Positions 17,619 to 26,144 of a DNA stretch of 32,343 bases are shown here, piece after piece. Made by a program: the position numbers and the translations under genes. The stretch is taken from NCBI GenBank assembly GCA_017529935.1, contig JAFXNB010000043.1, positions 1-32,343 of the forward strand, read 5' to 3'. The stretch is from Selenomonadaceae bacterium (GTDB lineage: Bacteria > Bacillota > Negativicutes > Selenomonadales > Selenomonadaceae). Position 1 is the stretch's first letter. Every line of letters begins with the position of its first letter. The notes below the pieces were generated by a model, which worked only from the letters and a program-made list of their open reading frames with translations, ran no database searches and had not been told where the DNA came from.

Positions 17619-18443
17619 TTGAATAAAATTTTTAGATTACGCGGCAAACGGCGGCTCGAATTCGGCGGAAAAACTTTGGTGATGGGCATTCTGAACTTTA
17701 CGCCCGATTCTTTCTCGGACGGCGGGAAATATTTTAATCGTGATGCGGCAATGGTTCACGCGGCGCAGATGATTGAATACGGCGCGGACGTTATCGACCT
17801 CGGCGCGGAGTCCACTCGCCCCGGCGCGACGCCAATTTCTGTCGACGAAGAACTTGCCCGCTTGAAAAAAGTTTTGCCCTCGATAAGGAAACTCGGCGTG
17901 CCAATTTCAATCGACACTTACAAGCCTGAAGTCGCGGAAAAAGTTTTAATGCGCGGCGCGAACATTATCAATGACGTGCACGGCTTGGAGGATTCGCGCA
18001 TGATTGACGTGGCAAAAAAATTCAACGCGCCCGTCATCGTCATGCACAACGAAAAATGCTCCGACGGCAACATCATCGACGACATTAAAAAATTTTTCCG
18101 TCGAACGCTGGCGAATTGCGCGGCAAAAAAATTTAACACGGCGCGAATTATTTTTGACCCTGGTATCGGCTTCGGCAAAACTACGGCGGAAGATTTGGAG
18201 ATTGTGCGCCGCCTCGACGAGCTGAAAACTTTGGACGGGCAAGAAATTACGTTGATGATTGGCTTGAGCCGCAAAAGTTTTATCGGGAAAACGCTGGGCT
18301 TGAGGATTGACGAACGCGACGAGGCAACGGGTGCGCTCTGCGTCCACGCGATTTCTAAAGGCGTCGATCTTGTCCGCGTCCACAATGCCAAAATGATTTC
18401 GCGAATGTGTTTAACGACTGACAAATTGATAAAGGAGGCTTGA
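17619..18443 (+). CDS. folP: Dihydropteroate synthase
   Basis: 274 residues, full family length. It joins p-aminobenzoate to 6-hydroxymethyl-7,8-dihydropterin pyrophosphate in folate synthesis, in the cytosol. Motifs in order: MGILNFTPDSFSDGG (pterin/pyrophosphate loop 1), IDLGAESTRPGA (loop 2), ISIDTYKPEVAEKVL, INDVHGL, PVIVMHN, FDPGIGFGKT, GLSRKSFIG (loop with Lys and Ser) and the final DLVRVHNA. The start is TTG 17619, about 9 nt after GGGAG; the ATG at 17611 overlaps the ribosome site and is out of frame. It is the first gene of the folate operon, and folB follows after 3 nt. Confidence 0.96.
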   Translation: MNKIFRLRGKRRLEFGGKTLVMGILNFTPDSFSDGGKYFNRDAAMVHAAQMIEYGADVIDLGAESTRPGATPISVDEELARLKKVLPSIRKLGVPISIDTYKPEVAEKVLMRGANIINDVHGLEDSRMIDVAKKFNAPVIVMHNEKCSDGNIIDDIKKFFRRTLANCAAKKFNTARIIFDPGIGFGKTTAEDLEIVRRLDELKTLDGQEITLMIGLSRKSFIGKTLGLRIDERDEATGALCVHAISKGVDLVRVHNAKMISRMCLTTDKLIKEA

Positions 18444-18446
18444 TTC

Positions 18447-18815
18447 ATGGCGGACAAAATTATTTTAAAAGGTTTGGAAATTATGGGGCGGCACGGCTGT
18501 TCCGAAGAGGAGCGCAGTCAAGAGCAACTTTTTATCGTCGACACGGAACTTTATCTGGATTTGGAGCGGGCGAGCAAAACTGACGACCTCGGCGACTCGA
18601 TTGACTACGCGCAAGTTCTCACCGACATTAAAAAAATCGTGGGCGGCACTTCGCGCAATTTGATTGAGACCGTCGCGCAGGACATTTGCGACTTTTTAAT
18701 GCGGAAATATTTGCTCTTGGACGGCGTGAAAATAATTCTTAGAAAACCGGAGCCGCCCGTCGCCGAAAAATTTGCGGGCGCGGCAGTCGAAATCGAACGC
18801 ACTAGGGCAAGATGA
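18447..18815 (+). CDS. folB: Dihydroneopterin aldolase
   Basis: 122 residues, the normal length. It cleaves 7,8-dihydroneopterin to 6-hydroxymethyl-7,8-dihydropterin and glycolaldehyde. Characteristic features are the start IILKGLEIMGRHGCSEEERSQEQLF (KGLEIMGRHG is the family N-terminal motif), SIDYAQV in the middle, LIETVAQDI with the pterin-anchoring Glu, and KIILRKPEPPV near the end with the catalytic Lys region. The ATG at 18447 is preceded by AAAGGAGG within the end of folP. Its stop overlaps the ATG of the folK fusion (ATGA), indicating translational coupling. Confidence 0.95.
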   Translation: MADKIILKGLEIMGRHGCSEEERSQEQLFIVDTELYLDLERASKTDDLGDSIDYAQVLTDIKKIVGGTSRNLIETVAQDICDFLMRKYLLLDGVKIILRKPEPPVAEKFAGAAVEIERTRAR

Positions 18816-19723
18816 TTTATTATTTGGGCTTGGGCGCGAACCTCGGCGAACGCGAAAAAAATTTGCGGCGGGCGATTGAACTTATAAAAAAAATTCCCGC
18901 CGTCGAACTCAAGCGGGTGTCGTCATTTTACGAAACGGAGCCTTGGGGCGTCGAAGGGCAGCCGAATTACCTAAACGCCGCGATAAAAATTTCCACGGAA
19001 CGGGAGCCGCTCGCCTTGCTTGACGAATTGCAACGTATTGAGCTGGAGCTGGGCAGAATTCGCCGCGAACATTGGGGCGCACGCACGATTGACATCGACA
19101 TTCTTTACGGCGCGGAAATTTCGCACGAACGCTTGACGGTGCCGCACAAATTTTTATTCGAGCGCGACTTTGCGTTGATACCGCTGGCGGAAATTTTCCC
19201 GACGCTTGAATACAATCTGCGCGGCGACAAAGTTGTCAAAGTTCACGGCTCACCGATTGATTTTAAGTTCAAGCTGGTTGCGTGCGTGGATAAAAATTTG
19301 GGGCTGGGCAACGGCGGCAAGCTCCTCTTCCGCATTCCCGCCGACTTGAAAAATTTTCGGGCGTTGACGCTCAATCACACGATTATTTTCGGGCGACGCA
19401 CGCTTGAAACTTTCCCGAATCAACAACCGCTCGACGGGCGCAGAAATATTCTTTTTAGCCGAACGCAGAAAAAAATTTCGGGCGCGGAAATCGTCGGCAG
19501 TGTCGAAGAACTTTTCAGCGTGCTTGACGCGGCGGAGGAAAATTTTGTTATCGGCGGCGCGGAAATTTTTAACGAACTCATTCCATACGCTACAGAAATT
19601 ATTTTAACGGTTGTCGACGCGGAAGTTGACGCGGACGCCTTTTTTCCAAATTTTTTAGACGAATTCACGTTGCGCGGCGTGAAAAATTTTGGCGGCTTCG
19701 ACTTTAGGAGATATACGCGATGA
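18812..19723 (+). CDS. folK: Bifunctional HPPK-DHFR fusion (FolK-FolA)
   Basis: 303 residues carrying two folate enzymes. Residues 1-145 are 6-hydroxymethyl-7,8-dihydropterin pyrophosphokinase: [30 protein letters not shown] and [12 protein letters not shown] with metal-binding D94 and D96. Residues 151-303 are dihydrofolate reductase: [27 protein letters not shown] with D178 equivalent to Asp27 of E. coli [26 protein letters not shown] and [12 protein letters not shown]. The usually conserved Trp22 position is Phe (F173). Together with FolB and FolP the operon covers most late steps, though FolC and FolE are absent here. It overlaps both neighbours by ATGA. I have not seen this fusion often; fusions of HPPK with DHPS are better known. 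Confidence 0.92.
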   Translation: MIYYLGLGANLGEREKNLRRAIELIKKIPAVELKRVSSFYETEPWGVEGQPNYLNAAIKISTEREPLALLDELQRIELELGRIRREHWGARTIDIDILYGAEISHERLTVPHKFLFERDFALIPLAEIFPTLEYNLRGDKVVKVHGSPIDFKFKLVACVDKNLGLGNGGKLLFRIPADLKNFRALTLNHTIIFGRRTLETFPNQQPLDGRRNILFSRTQKKISGAEIVGSVEELFSVLDAAEENFVIGGAEIFNELIPYATEIILTVVDAEVDADAFFPNFLDEFTLRGVKNFGGFDFRRYTR

Positions 19724-20397
19724 GAAAAATTTTTAAAAATGATTGGGCGGAACTTTTGGACGACGAACTTAAGGAGCCGTACTATCAAGAATTACGCAAG
19801 TTTTTAATCGACGAGTACAGCACGAAAAAAATTTTCCCGAACATGTACGACATCTTCAACGCGCTACACTTCACGAGCTACGAATCGACAAAGGTTGTAA
19901 TTTTGGGGCAAGACCCGTATCACGAGCCGGGGCAAGCGCACGGTTTGAGTTTTTCCGTCCTGCCGAATGTGCCGCCGCCGCCGTCGCTTATGAATATTTT
20001 TAAAGAGTTGCGCGACGACCTGGGCTGTTTTATCCCGAACAACGGCTGCTTGAAACCTTGGGCGGAGCAGGGCGTCTTGCTCCTAAACGCCGTCTTGACA
20101 GTCAGAGCACACGCGGCGAATTCACATCGCGGGCACGGCTGGGAAATTTCCACGGACAGGATAATTCGTCTGCTAAATGACCACGAACGCCCGCTTGCGT
20201 TTATCTTGTGGGGAAGACCGGCGCGGAGCAAAAAAAATATGATAACGAACCCGCGCCACTTTATCGTTGAATCGGCGCACCCCAGTCCGTTATCGGCGAG
20301 CGGCGGTTTTTTCGGGAGCCGCCCGTTTTCCCGCGTCAACAAATTCCTCGAATCAATCGGCGAAACTCCTATCGATTGGCAAATCCCCAACCTCTGA
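19720..20397 (+). CDS. ung: Uracil-DNA glycosylase, family 1
   Basis: 225 residues, full length. It removes uracil from DNA as the first step of base excision repair. Diagnostic motifs are [20 protein letters not shown] with catalytic D65, the [23 protein letters not shown] segment, and the DNA-intercalation loop [18 protein letters not shown] with its catalytic His. It overlaps the folK-DHFR gene by ATGA, so its translation is tied to folate synthesis. This is logical because low DHFR activity limits dTMP and raises uracil misincorporation. Its stop codon lies at the junction of a 22-bp tandem duplication. Confidence 0.96.
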   Translation: MRKIFKNDWAELLDDELKEPYYQELRKFLIDEYSTKKIFPNMYDIFNALHFTSYESTKVVILGQDPYHEPGQAHGLSFSVLPNVPPPPSLMNIFKELRDDLGCFIPNNGCLKPWAEQGVLLLNAVLTVRAHAANSHRGHGWEISTDRIIRLLNDHERPLAFILWGRPARSKKNMITNPRHFIVESAHPSPLSASGGFFGSRPFSRVNKFLESIGETPIDWQIPNL

Positions 20398-20417
20398 TTG
20401 GCAAATCCCCAACCTCT
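20374..20417 (+). repeat. 22-bp perfect tandem duplication across the ung stop codon
   Basis: Two identical 22-base units abut at 20395/20396. The first unit ends in CTCT followed by GA of the second, making the TGA stop. The second unit is followed by AG and would give TAG. The last five residues of the protein are encoded by the first unit. Confidence 0.95.
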
Positions 20418-20434
20418 AGAAAGGAAATTTTCAC

Positions 20435-20797
20435 ATGACTAAGCAAATGATTTCCCGAATTCTCATTGCAATTTTAATCGTCTCGAATATTTATCTGGTT
20501 TATCGCGTCAATTCCAACACGATGTCGATTGCCGCCTACGACGCGGGCATTAATCAGCGCACGGGCGTCGGCAAGCTGGAAAGTTTTTGGACGAAATATA
20601 TCGGCGGCTCGAAAGACCTTTCAAGCTACGAGGACAAGGCGCGCGCCGAAGCCGACAGCCAAACCGTCACAAAGATTTTAATCGTGTTGGACGTCGTCTT
20701 GATTGGCGCGATTTATTTTTTGAACCGGAAACCAAAGACGAAGCCCGCGCCCGTTGAAGATGATTGGCGGAGTCCGCGCCGTGGTCGTCGCCGCTAA
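20435..20797 (+). CDS. Small two-TM membrane protein of unknown function
   Basis: 120 residues from ATG 20435, with AAAGGAAA about 8 nt upstream. Hydrophobic segments at about 7-24 (ISRILIAILIVSNIYLVY) and 81-96 (ILIVLDVVLIGAIYFL) suggest two membrane helices flanking a polar loop of about 55 residues. The C-terminus is proline-rich and ends in basic residues (RSPRRGRRR), probably cytosolic. I do not recognise the family. It follows ung after the tandem duplication, may belong to the same transcript, and its stop overlaps that of the convergent amidase gene. Confidence 0.7.
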   Translation: MTKQMISRILIAILIVSNIYLVYRVNSNTMSIAAYDAGINQRTGVGKLESFWTKYIGGSKDLSSYEDKARAEADSQTVTKILIVLDVVLIGAIYFLNRKPKTKPAPVEDDWRSPRRGRRR

Positions 20798-21384
20798 GCG
20801 TTGTTAAAGTCGCGGCACCAATAGCGTATCTCGTCCAACTTTTTGTAAAGATTATCGCCTGGGCAGCTCGTGTCGTTCAAGTTCCTGTGACCGACGATAA
20901 CGCCTTCTTTCAGCGGGTCTAGCTTGTACTTTTGACAGAGCCACGCCGTTAAAAGTTTCAGCGAATCCAACTGCGCGGACTTAATCTTGGCAACTTCAAA
21001 ATTTCCCGCGACGCAAATCCCGACAGAATTTTTATTGTGGTGATAGGCGTGCGCCCCGACCGCCAAAGGTCTGCGCCCCTGCTCAATCGTGCCGTCCTTG
21101 CGAATCACGTAATGATAGCCGATGCCCGCCCAGCCGTTTACCTCTTGATGAAACTTGTGGATTTCTTCGGCGGAAGAATCTTTGTCGCCGTCAGGGAAGC
21201 CCGCGTGGTGAATCACAATCATTTCCGTCGTCGGTCGCTCCTCGTACTCGGTGAAGCGCAAAAATAATTTTCTAATCGGCGGCTCCCACGTCTCCAAGAT
21301 GTATCGGGCAGCCGCTTTTTCGTCGTCTAAAAATAATCCCGCCGCCGCCATTGCCATGACGCTCAAAAATTTTCTTCTGTCCAT
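20794..21384 (-). CDS. N-acetylmuramoyl-L-alanine amidase (Amidase_2/PGRP), Tat-type signal
   Basis: 196 residues. ATG 21384 has AGGAG upstream. The N-terminus MDRRKFLSVMAMAAAGLFL looks like a Tat signal peptide (RRKFL), so a folded zinc enzyme is exported to the periplasm. The amidase fold is clear: MIVIHHAGFPDG with a zinc His (H59/H60), WAGIGYHYVIRKDGTI, GAHAYHHNKNSVGICVAGNF, and VGHRNLNDTSCPG with the second His and the Cys ligand. It cleaves between MurNAc and the stem peptide. It is last in the partner-switching operon, 10 nt after a lipoprotein gene, and its stop overlaps that of the convergent gene at 20797. Cell-wall remodelling or recycling is the likely role. Confidence 0.9.
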   Translation of the reverse strand: MDRRKFLSVMAMAAAGLFLDDEKAAARYILETWEPPIRKLFLRFTEYEERPTTEMIVIHHAGFPDGDKDSSAEEIHKFHQEVNGWAGIGYHYVIRKDGTIEQGRRPLAVGAHAYHHNKNSVGICVAGNFEVAKIKSAQLDSLKLLTAWLCQKYKLDPLKEGVIVGHRNLNDTSCPGDNLYKKLDEIRYWCRDFNNA

Positions 21385-21394
21385 GATTGTTCTC

Positions 21395-21745
21395 CTAAAT
21401 CTTCGGCAAAGCTCGCAAAGTCACCTCGCCCGTAAAATTATCATGCGTTACGAAAAAAACCTCGTAATTGCCGGGCGTCAAGTCGATAGAAAGTTCCTGC
21501 GTCTTGTTTAGTGTATGAATTCTGCCGCCGATTTCCATTTCAATTTGCCCGCGTTCGATTTTCGCCTCGACAGCCAAGACTCCGTCGGGAACTTCGATAT
21601 AACCTTCAGCGTCGCCGTCGTCGCTGTCTTTGCCCTCAAGGTGAATCGTCATGTCGGTTGATTTTATAATTAAAGTTCCGCCAAATAAACAGCCGCTCAT
21701 AATCATCGCCGCAACCAAAATCACTGCGCAAAAAATTTTCTTCAA
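21395..21745 (-). CDS. Small lipoprotein of unknown function
   Basis: 116 residues. The start at 21745 overlaps the stop of the phosphatase gene (ATGA), so the two are coupled. A lipoprotein signal peptide ends in MSGC (C19). The mature part is acidic and looks all-beta (IEVPDGVLAVEAKIERGQIEMEI, TPGNYEVFFV), similar in feel to small surface beta-sandwich modules, but no family is recognised. The position between a sensor phosphatase and an amidase suggests an envelope function under the same control. Confidence 0.75.
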   Translation of the reverse strand: MKKIFCAVILVAAMIMSGCLFGGTLIIKSTDMTIHLEGKDSDDGDAEGYIEVPDGVLAVEAKIERGQIEMEIGGRIHTLNKTQELSIDLTPGNYEVFFVTHDNFTGEVTLRALPKI

Positions 21746-23958
21746 GCCTTGCCGCCTCCCTTAAACCTCAGCGCGAACATAGTTATATCGTCCGATTGCT
21801 CCGCCGTGCCCACATGCGCCGCCACGTCTCCGCGAATATTTTTCAGTAGCGTTTTCAAGTCAGCCGCGCAGTCCGTCGAATTCATGAACGCAATCAATCG
21901 TTCGGGCAAATATTCTTCCTCCGCCACGTTCAAAGCCTCCGTTACGCCGTCCGTGTACAGGAAAAGCAAATCGCCGCGCTTGAGTGAAATTTTTTGTTCG
22001 AAAAAGGGAATGCCGTCCATAGGTCCGAGCACAAAATTTTTCTTAACGTCAAGGAAATCGCAATGATTTTCTTCCGCGCGATAAACGACGGGAGGATTGT
22101 GCCCGCCGTTGACGTAAGTAAATTCGCCCGTCTCCAAATCCAGCACGCCGATAAAAACCGTCACGAACATCATCGCCTCGTTGTTGGCGCAGAGCTGTTC
22201 GTTGGCGGCGGCAACCACAGGAGCCAATCCGTTCTGCTTATAAAAACTCGCGGCGAAGTTGTTCAGAATCGTCTTGCTGATAACCATGAACAGCGCGGCG
22301 GAAATTCCCTTGCCGGAAACGTCCGCGACCGTTATCGCCAAATGTTTTTCGTCAAGGAAATAAAAATCGTAGAAATCGCCGCCAACTTCTTTAGCGGGTG
22401 TCATCGTCGCATAAAGTTCAAAATCTGCGCGGGCGGGGAAATCTTTTGGCAACATGCCGCGTTGAATTTCTCTGGCAACGTCAAGCTCGGTGGCAAGGCG
22501 TTCGCGCTCGGCAGTGGCTTTCGTCAAGTTCTCCATGTAAGTTTTCAACTCGTCGGTCATTGCGTTGAAGCACGCGGCAAGATGTTCAATCTCGTCGCCC
22601 GTTTGAATGTCCAATTTTTTATCGATGTTGCCGCTGGCAATGTCGCGCACGCCGTCGCTAAGTTCGTGAATCGGCTTGACAAATCGCCGCGCAAGTCCCG
22701 TACTCATAAGGAACAAAATTATCAGCAGGACGACGGGCACGCCCACAACTAATTTGTTCATGTAGGAATATTCCTGCCGCATTTGCGCTTGAAGATTGGC
22801 GACTTGTTCTTGAAAATAATCGCGGGTGGTTTTCGTCGCGCTAAAGATTTCTGATTCTTTGACGACCATGCCGAATCTCCAGCCGGTTTCGGGCATCGGC
22901 GCGAAGGAAATGTAAAAATTCTCGCCGTCCAATTTGATAGGCAAAACGTCCTGTTCGCCCGCAACCATTTTTTTTGCCGCTTCCGCCAAAGTGCTTTCGG
23001 AACTGTTGCGCAAATCGCGACTTTCATTTCTAGCGACAAGATCGTCCGAAACATTCACGGCAAAAATCCCTGAAGTCTGCGTCGAGAAAATTACTTCGCC
23101 GCGGTCGTTGAGCACAAAATTTGCGTTGTCCCTGCTGTCGGTGAAATCGTTAATCCATTTGTAAAAGTCGGTGTTGTTGTAATCCAAGCCCGCCACGCCG
23201 ATTAAATTGCCCGCCGCGTCGTAGAAAGGAGCGGACGCGCCAATTTGTTGATAGCCGTTCGCCTCAATCGTGCGGTACAGGTCGGAGATAACGGGCTTGC
23301 CCGCTCTTTTCGCGGAGATATACCAAGGACGTTTGCGCGGGTCGAATTCGTAAATTCGTTCGTGCGAAAAATAAATCGGATTGGTGAAATCGGTTGCGCC
23401 GTTTTCGTCGACGACGAGGCGCGAGCAAATATACCAGCCCTTTTCCCCGCCGACAAAAGCCGTCGCGTTGTAGCCTTCATAGTCCTTAAGCGTTTCCGCC
23501 ATAATGTCTTTGATGTTCGCGGCAAGCTCCAATTCCCGTTGAATTTCGGGCGTAACATTGTCACGAATATCTGGCGCGTAAATCCTGTACGGTTCGTCGT
23601 TGTGAATCGGGTCGGTGCGCGGGTCGGGCAAAGTCTTTGGCAAATAATCTTCGGGGTGCGACATTATCTCCGTCACGGCGTTCGCCAAAATTGTCGCGTC
23701 CTCTTTGATGATATACATTTCGCGGTCAATGAATTGCGCCTTAGCCTTTGTCAGTTCGCCGAGTGTCTGCTTGAGCTGTTCGGTTAAAAGGTTTCCGGTA
23801 TAGCTCGCGCTTTTTTCTCCGAGTTCGAAGCTCATCAACATCATATCCCGTTGCACAATATTTTTGCCGAAGTAAGAAAAAATGCCGAGCACAAGGAAAG
23901 TCGTCAGCCCCGCGCCCAAAACTAATATCAAAACTTTTTTGTGAATGTTAAGCTTCAT
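21742..23958 (-). CDS. Transmembrane sensor phosphatase: dCache-HAMP-SpoIIE (RsbU-like)
   Basis: 738 residues from ATG 23958. TM1 is near residues 8-30. A large periplasmic dCache-type sensor (about 35-395) includes FDPRKRPWYISAKRAGKP and ASAPFYDAAGNLIGVAGLD. TM2 spans about 402-422, followed by HAMP (RFVKPIHELSDGVRDIASG). A linker helix (ATELDVAREIQRGMLP) leads to the PP2C-type SpoIIE phosphatase with GGDFYDFY (metal Asp near 528), VADVSGKGISAALFM, VNGGHNPPVVY, LYTDGVTEA and SDDITMFAL, all intact. The expected reaction is dephosphorylation of the Ser-phosphorylated STAS protein encoded at 26564 when a ligand is sensed outside. It is the second of two tandem paralogues and overlaps the first by 11 nt. 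Confidence 0.92.
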   Translation of the reverse strand: MKLNIHKKVLILVLGAGLTTFLVLGIFSYFGKNIVQRDMMLMSFELGEKSASYTGNLLTEQLKQTLGELTKAKAQFIDREMYIIKEDATILANAVTEIMSHPEDYLPKTLPDPRTDPIHNDEPYRIYAPDIRDNVTPEIQRELELAANIKDIMAETLKDYEGYNATAFVGGEKGWYICSRLVVDENGATDFTNPIYFSHERIYEFDPRKRPWYISAKRAGKPVISDLYRTIEANGYQQIGASAPFYDAAGNLIGVAGLDYNNTDFYKWINDFTDSRDNANFVLNDRGEVIFSTQTSGIFAVNVSDDLVARNESRDLRNSSESTLAEAAKKMVAGEQDVLPIKLDGENFYISFAPMPETGWRFGMVVKESEIFSATKTTRDYFQEQVANLQAQMRQEYSYMNKLVVGVPVVLLIILFLMSTGLARRFVKPIHELSDGVRDIASGNIDKKLDIQTGDEIEHLAACFNAMTDELKTYMENLTKATAERERLATELDVAREIQRGMLPKDFPARADFELYATMTPAKEVGGDFYDFYFLDEKHLAITVADVSGKGISAALFMVISKTILNNFAASFYKQNGLAPVVAAANEQLCANNEAMMFVTVFIGVLDLETGEFTYVNGGHNPPVVYRAEENHCDFLDVKKNFVLGPMDGIPFFEQKISLKRGDLLFLYTDGVTEALNVAEEEYLPERLIAFMNSTDCAADLKTLLKNIRGDVAAHVGTAEQSDDITMFALRFKGGGKA

Positions 23959-26134
23959 TTCCGCGACTCCCGTTAAATCTCAACGCGAACATCGTTATAT
24001 CGTCCGATTGCTCCGCCTCGCCGACATGCGCCGCCACATCTCCGCGAATATTTTTCAGCAGTGTTTTCAAGTCCGCCGCGCAGTTCGTCGAGTTCATGAA
24101 TTTTATCAGCCGTTCGGGCAAATATTCTTCCTCCGCCACGTTCAAAGCCTCCGTTACGCCGTCCGTGTAGATAAAAATCATATCTCCGCGCTTAAACGTC
24201 GTGCGCTGTTCGACAAAGGGAATTTCGTCCATTGGTCCCATAACGAAATTTTTCTTCACGTCGAGGAAGTCGCAATGATTTTCTTCCGCGCGATAAACGA
24301 CGGGAGGATTGTGTCCGGCGTTGACGTAAGTAAACTCGCCCGTCTCCAAATCCAGCACGCCGATAAAAACCGTCACGAACATCATCGCCTCGTTGTTGGC
24401 GCAAAGTTTATCGTTGGCGGCGGCGACGACTTCGGCAAGCCCTTCGCGGTTGTGAATCGACACCATGAAGTTATGCAAAACCGTTTTGCTGATAACCATG
24501 AACAGCGCGGCGGGAATTCCCTTGCCGGAAACGTCCGCGACCGTTATCGCCAAGTGCGTCTCGTCGATAAAATAAAAATCATAGAAATCGCCGCCGACTT
24601 CCTTAGCAGGCTTCATCGTCGCGTAAAGTTCAAAATCTGCGCGGGCAGGAAAATCTTTGGGCAACATGCCGCGTTGAATTTCCGTGGCAACGTTCAGCTC
24701 GGTGGCAATGCGTTCCTTTTCCGCCGTGACTTTCGTCAAGTTCGCCGTGTAAGTTTTCAACTCGGCAGACATGGCGTTAAAGCACGTTGCAAGGTGTTCA
24801 ATCTCGTCGCCCGTTTGAATGTCAAGTTTTTTGTCGAAGTTACCGCTGGCAATGACGCGCACGCCGTCGCTTAGCTCGTGAATCGGCTTGACTAATCGCG
24901 CTGAAAGTTTATTGCTTGTCAACCAAAAAACATAGCTCAAGCCGCCCAACAAAACCGCGCTGACCAGCATTATAAAAAACCATTCGATTTGAAACCGACT
25001 GATGAAGCCGTCAACCTGCGCAAAGAAATAATTTTTGGCATTATCCGCCGCCGCAGTAATGTCTTTGCGCGGAGTCAACGTGGCGAAACTCCAGCCGATA
25101 CTTTTCATGGGCGCGAACGCAATCAAATATTCTTCGCCGTCGACAAGCACGGGCATAATCCCGCTTTGACCGTCGACCATTTTTTTTGCCGCCGCCGCCA
25201 AAGTTTTCTCACTGCTTGTGCGCACGTCGTACTTGTTCTCGTTTGAGCGCAGGTCGTTGCTTTCGTGCGAAGAAAAAATAACTTCGCCCTTGCCGTTCAT
25301 CACGAAGCTGAAACCGTTTTCTCCAACCGCCGTTTCGTCAATGGATTTGTAAATTTCAATGTTGGGCACGTCCATTCCGACGACACCCGCCACGTTGCCC
25401 GCCGCGTCGTAGTAGGGCGCGGAGCAACCGAACCGCTGATATTTGCCCAAGTTGGCGTGCGAATAGAGATCAAAGAAAACAGGCGTGTTCGCGGCGACGG
25501 CTTTTTGATACCAAGGACGCGTTCGCGGGTCGTAATCGGAAAGTTCGCTCTCCGTGAAAGGCTTCGGGGCATTTGGCGTATCGGGGAAGGACGGACAGCA
25601 GATAAAACAGCCGTGCTTTGTGCCGATATAAACCGACGAAGGGTATTGCATGAACGTGCGCTCAATCGGGGCAAGCAATACGCGAATGTTCCCGATTGCC
25701 CCAAGCTCGCGTTCAATTTCGGGCGTCAAGCCGTTGCGCTTAATTTCGGGTCCGTAAGTCATGTACGTTTGCAGATTATAAACCGGCTCGAATTGCGGAT
25801 TGATAAGTTTAACAGGCTTGTAATTTTCGGGATTGGACATAAGTCTCGTTATAGTTCGCGACAAAATCACTATGTCGCCGCGAATCACATAAAGCTTCTG
25901 TTCGATAAAACCTGCGCGGGCAACTGCCAATTCTCCGAGCGTCTGCTTGATTTGATAAGTCATCAGCGATTCGGTAAAGTTCGCGCCCGCCTTGCCGAGT
26001 TTGTCGCCCAGCTCCGTCATTTCGCCGCGCATGATTGTCATACCGTAAAAAGAAAGACCGCTCAAAGTCAAAAATGACAATATCCCCGCCGCCAAAACGA
26101 GGACGAGCAGTCTCTTTTGTATGTGCCATCTCAT
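23948..26134 (-). CDS. Transmembrane sensor phosphatase paralogue: dCache-HAMP-SpoIIE
   Basis: 728 residues from ATG 26134; TGAGG, overlapping the stop of the kinase gene, supplies the ribosome site, and the TTG three bases earlier is less likely. The architecture matches its downstream paralogue: TM1, periplasmic dCache with YDPRTRPWYQKAV and YDAAGNVAGVVGMD, TM2 near 375-397, HAMP (RLVKPIHELSDGVRVIASG), then SpoIIE phosphatase with GGDFYDFYF (near 514), VADVSGKGIPAALFM, VNAGHNPPVVY, YTDGVTEALN and SDDITMFAL. The phosphatase halves of the two proteins are nearly identical, while the sensor halves differ strongly, so two signals probably feed one output. It directly follows the RsbW-type kinase gene. 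Confidence 0.92.
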   Translation of the reverse strand: MRWHIQKRLLVLVLAAGILSFLTLSGLSFYGMTIMRGEMTELGDKLGKAGANFTESLMTYQIKQTLGELAVARAGFIEQKLYVIRGDIVILSRTITRLMSNPENYKPVKLINPQFEPVYNLQTYMTYGPEIKRNGLTPEIERELGAIGNIRVLLAPIERTFMQYPSSVYIGTKHGCFICCPSFPDTPNAPKPFTESELSDYDPRTRPWYQKAVAANTPVFFDLYSHANLGKYQRFGCSAPYYDAAGNVAGVVGMDVPNIEIYKSIDETAVGENGFSFVMNGKGEVIFSSHESNDLRSNENKYDVRTSSEKTLAAAAKKMVDGQSGIMPVLVDGEEYLIAFAPMKSIGWSFATLTPRKDITAAADNAKNYFFAQVDGFISRFQIEWFFIMLVSAVLLGGLSYVFWLTSNKLSARLVKPIHELSDGVRVIASGNFDKKLDIQTGDEIEHLATCFNAMSAELKTYTANLTKVTAEKERIATELNVATEIQRGMLPKDFPARADFELYATMKPAKEVGGDFYDFYFIDETHLAITVADVSGKGIPAALFMVISKTVLHNFMVSIHNREGLAEVVAAANDKLCANNEAMMFVTVFIGVLDLETGEFTYVNAGHNPPVVYRAEENHCDFLDVKKNFVMGPMDEIPFVEQRTTFKRGDMIFIYTDGVTEALNVAEEEYLPERLIKFMNSTNCAADLKTLLKNIRGDVAAHVGEAEQSDDITMFALRFNGSRGNEA

Positions 26135-26144
26135 CAAGACAACC

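Noticed and set aside
23945-24874. 309-codon open frame on the plus strand, similar to the one at 21994-22752
   Set aside because: The two frames resemble each other only because they are antisense to the two paralogous phosphatase genes.
25265-26077. 270-codon open frame on the plus strand
   Set aside because: It lies wholly opposite the first sensor-phosphatase gene, whose domains are clear; no motif or ribosome site supports it.
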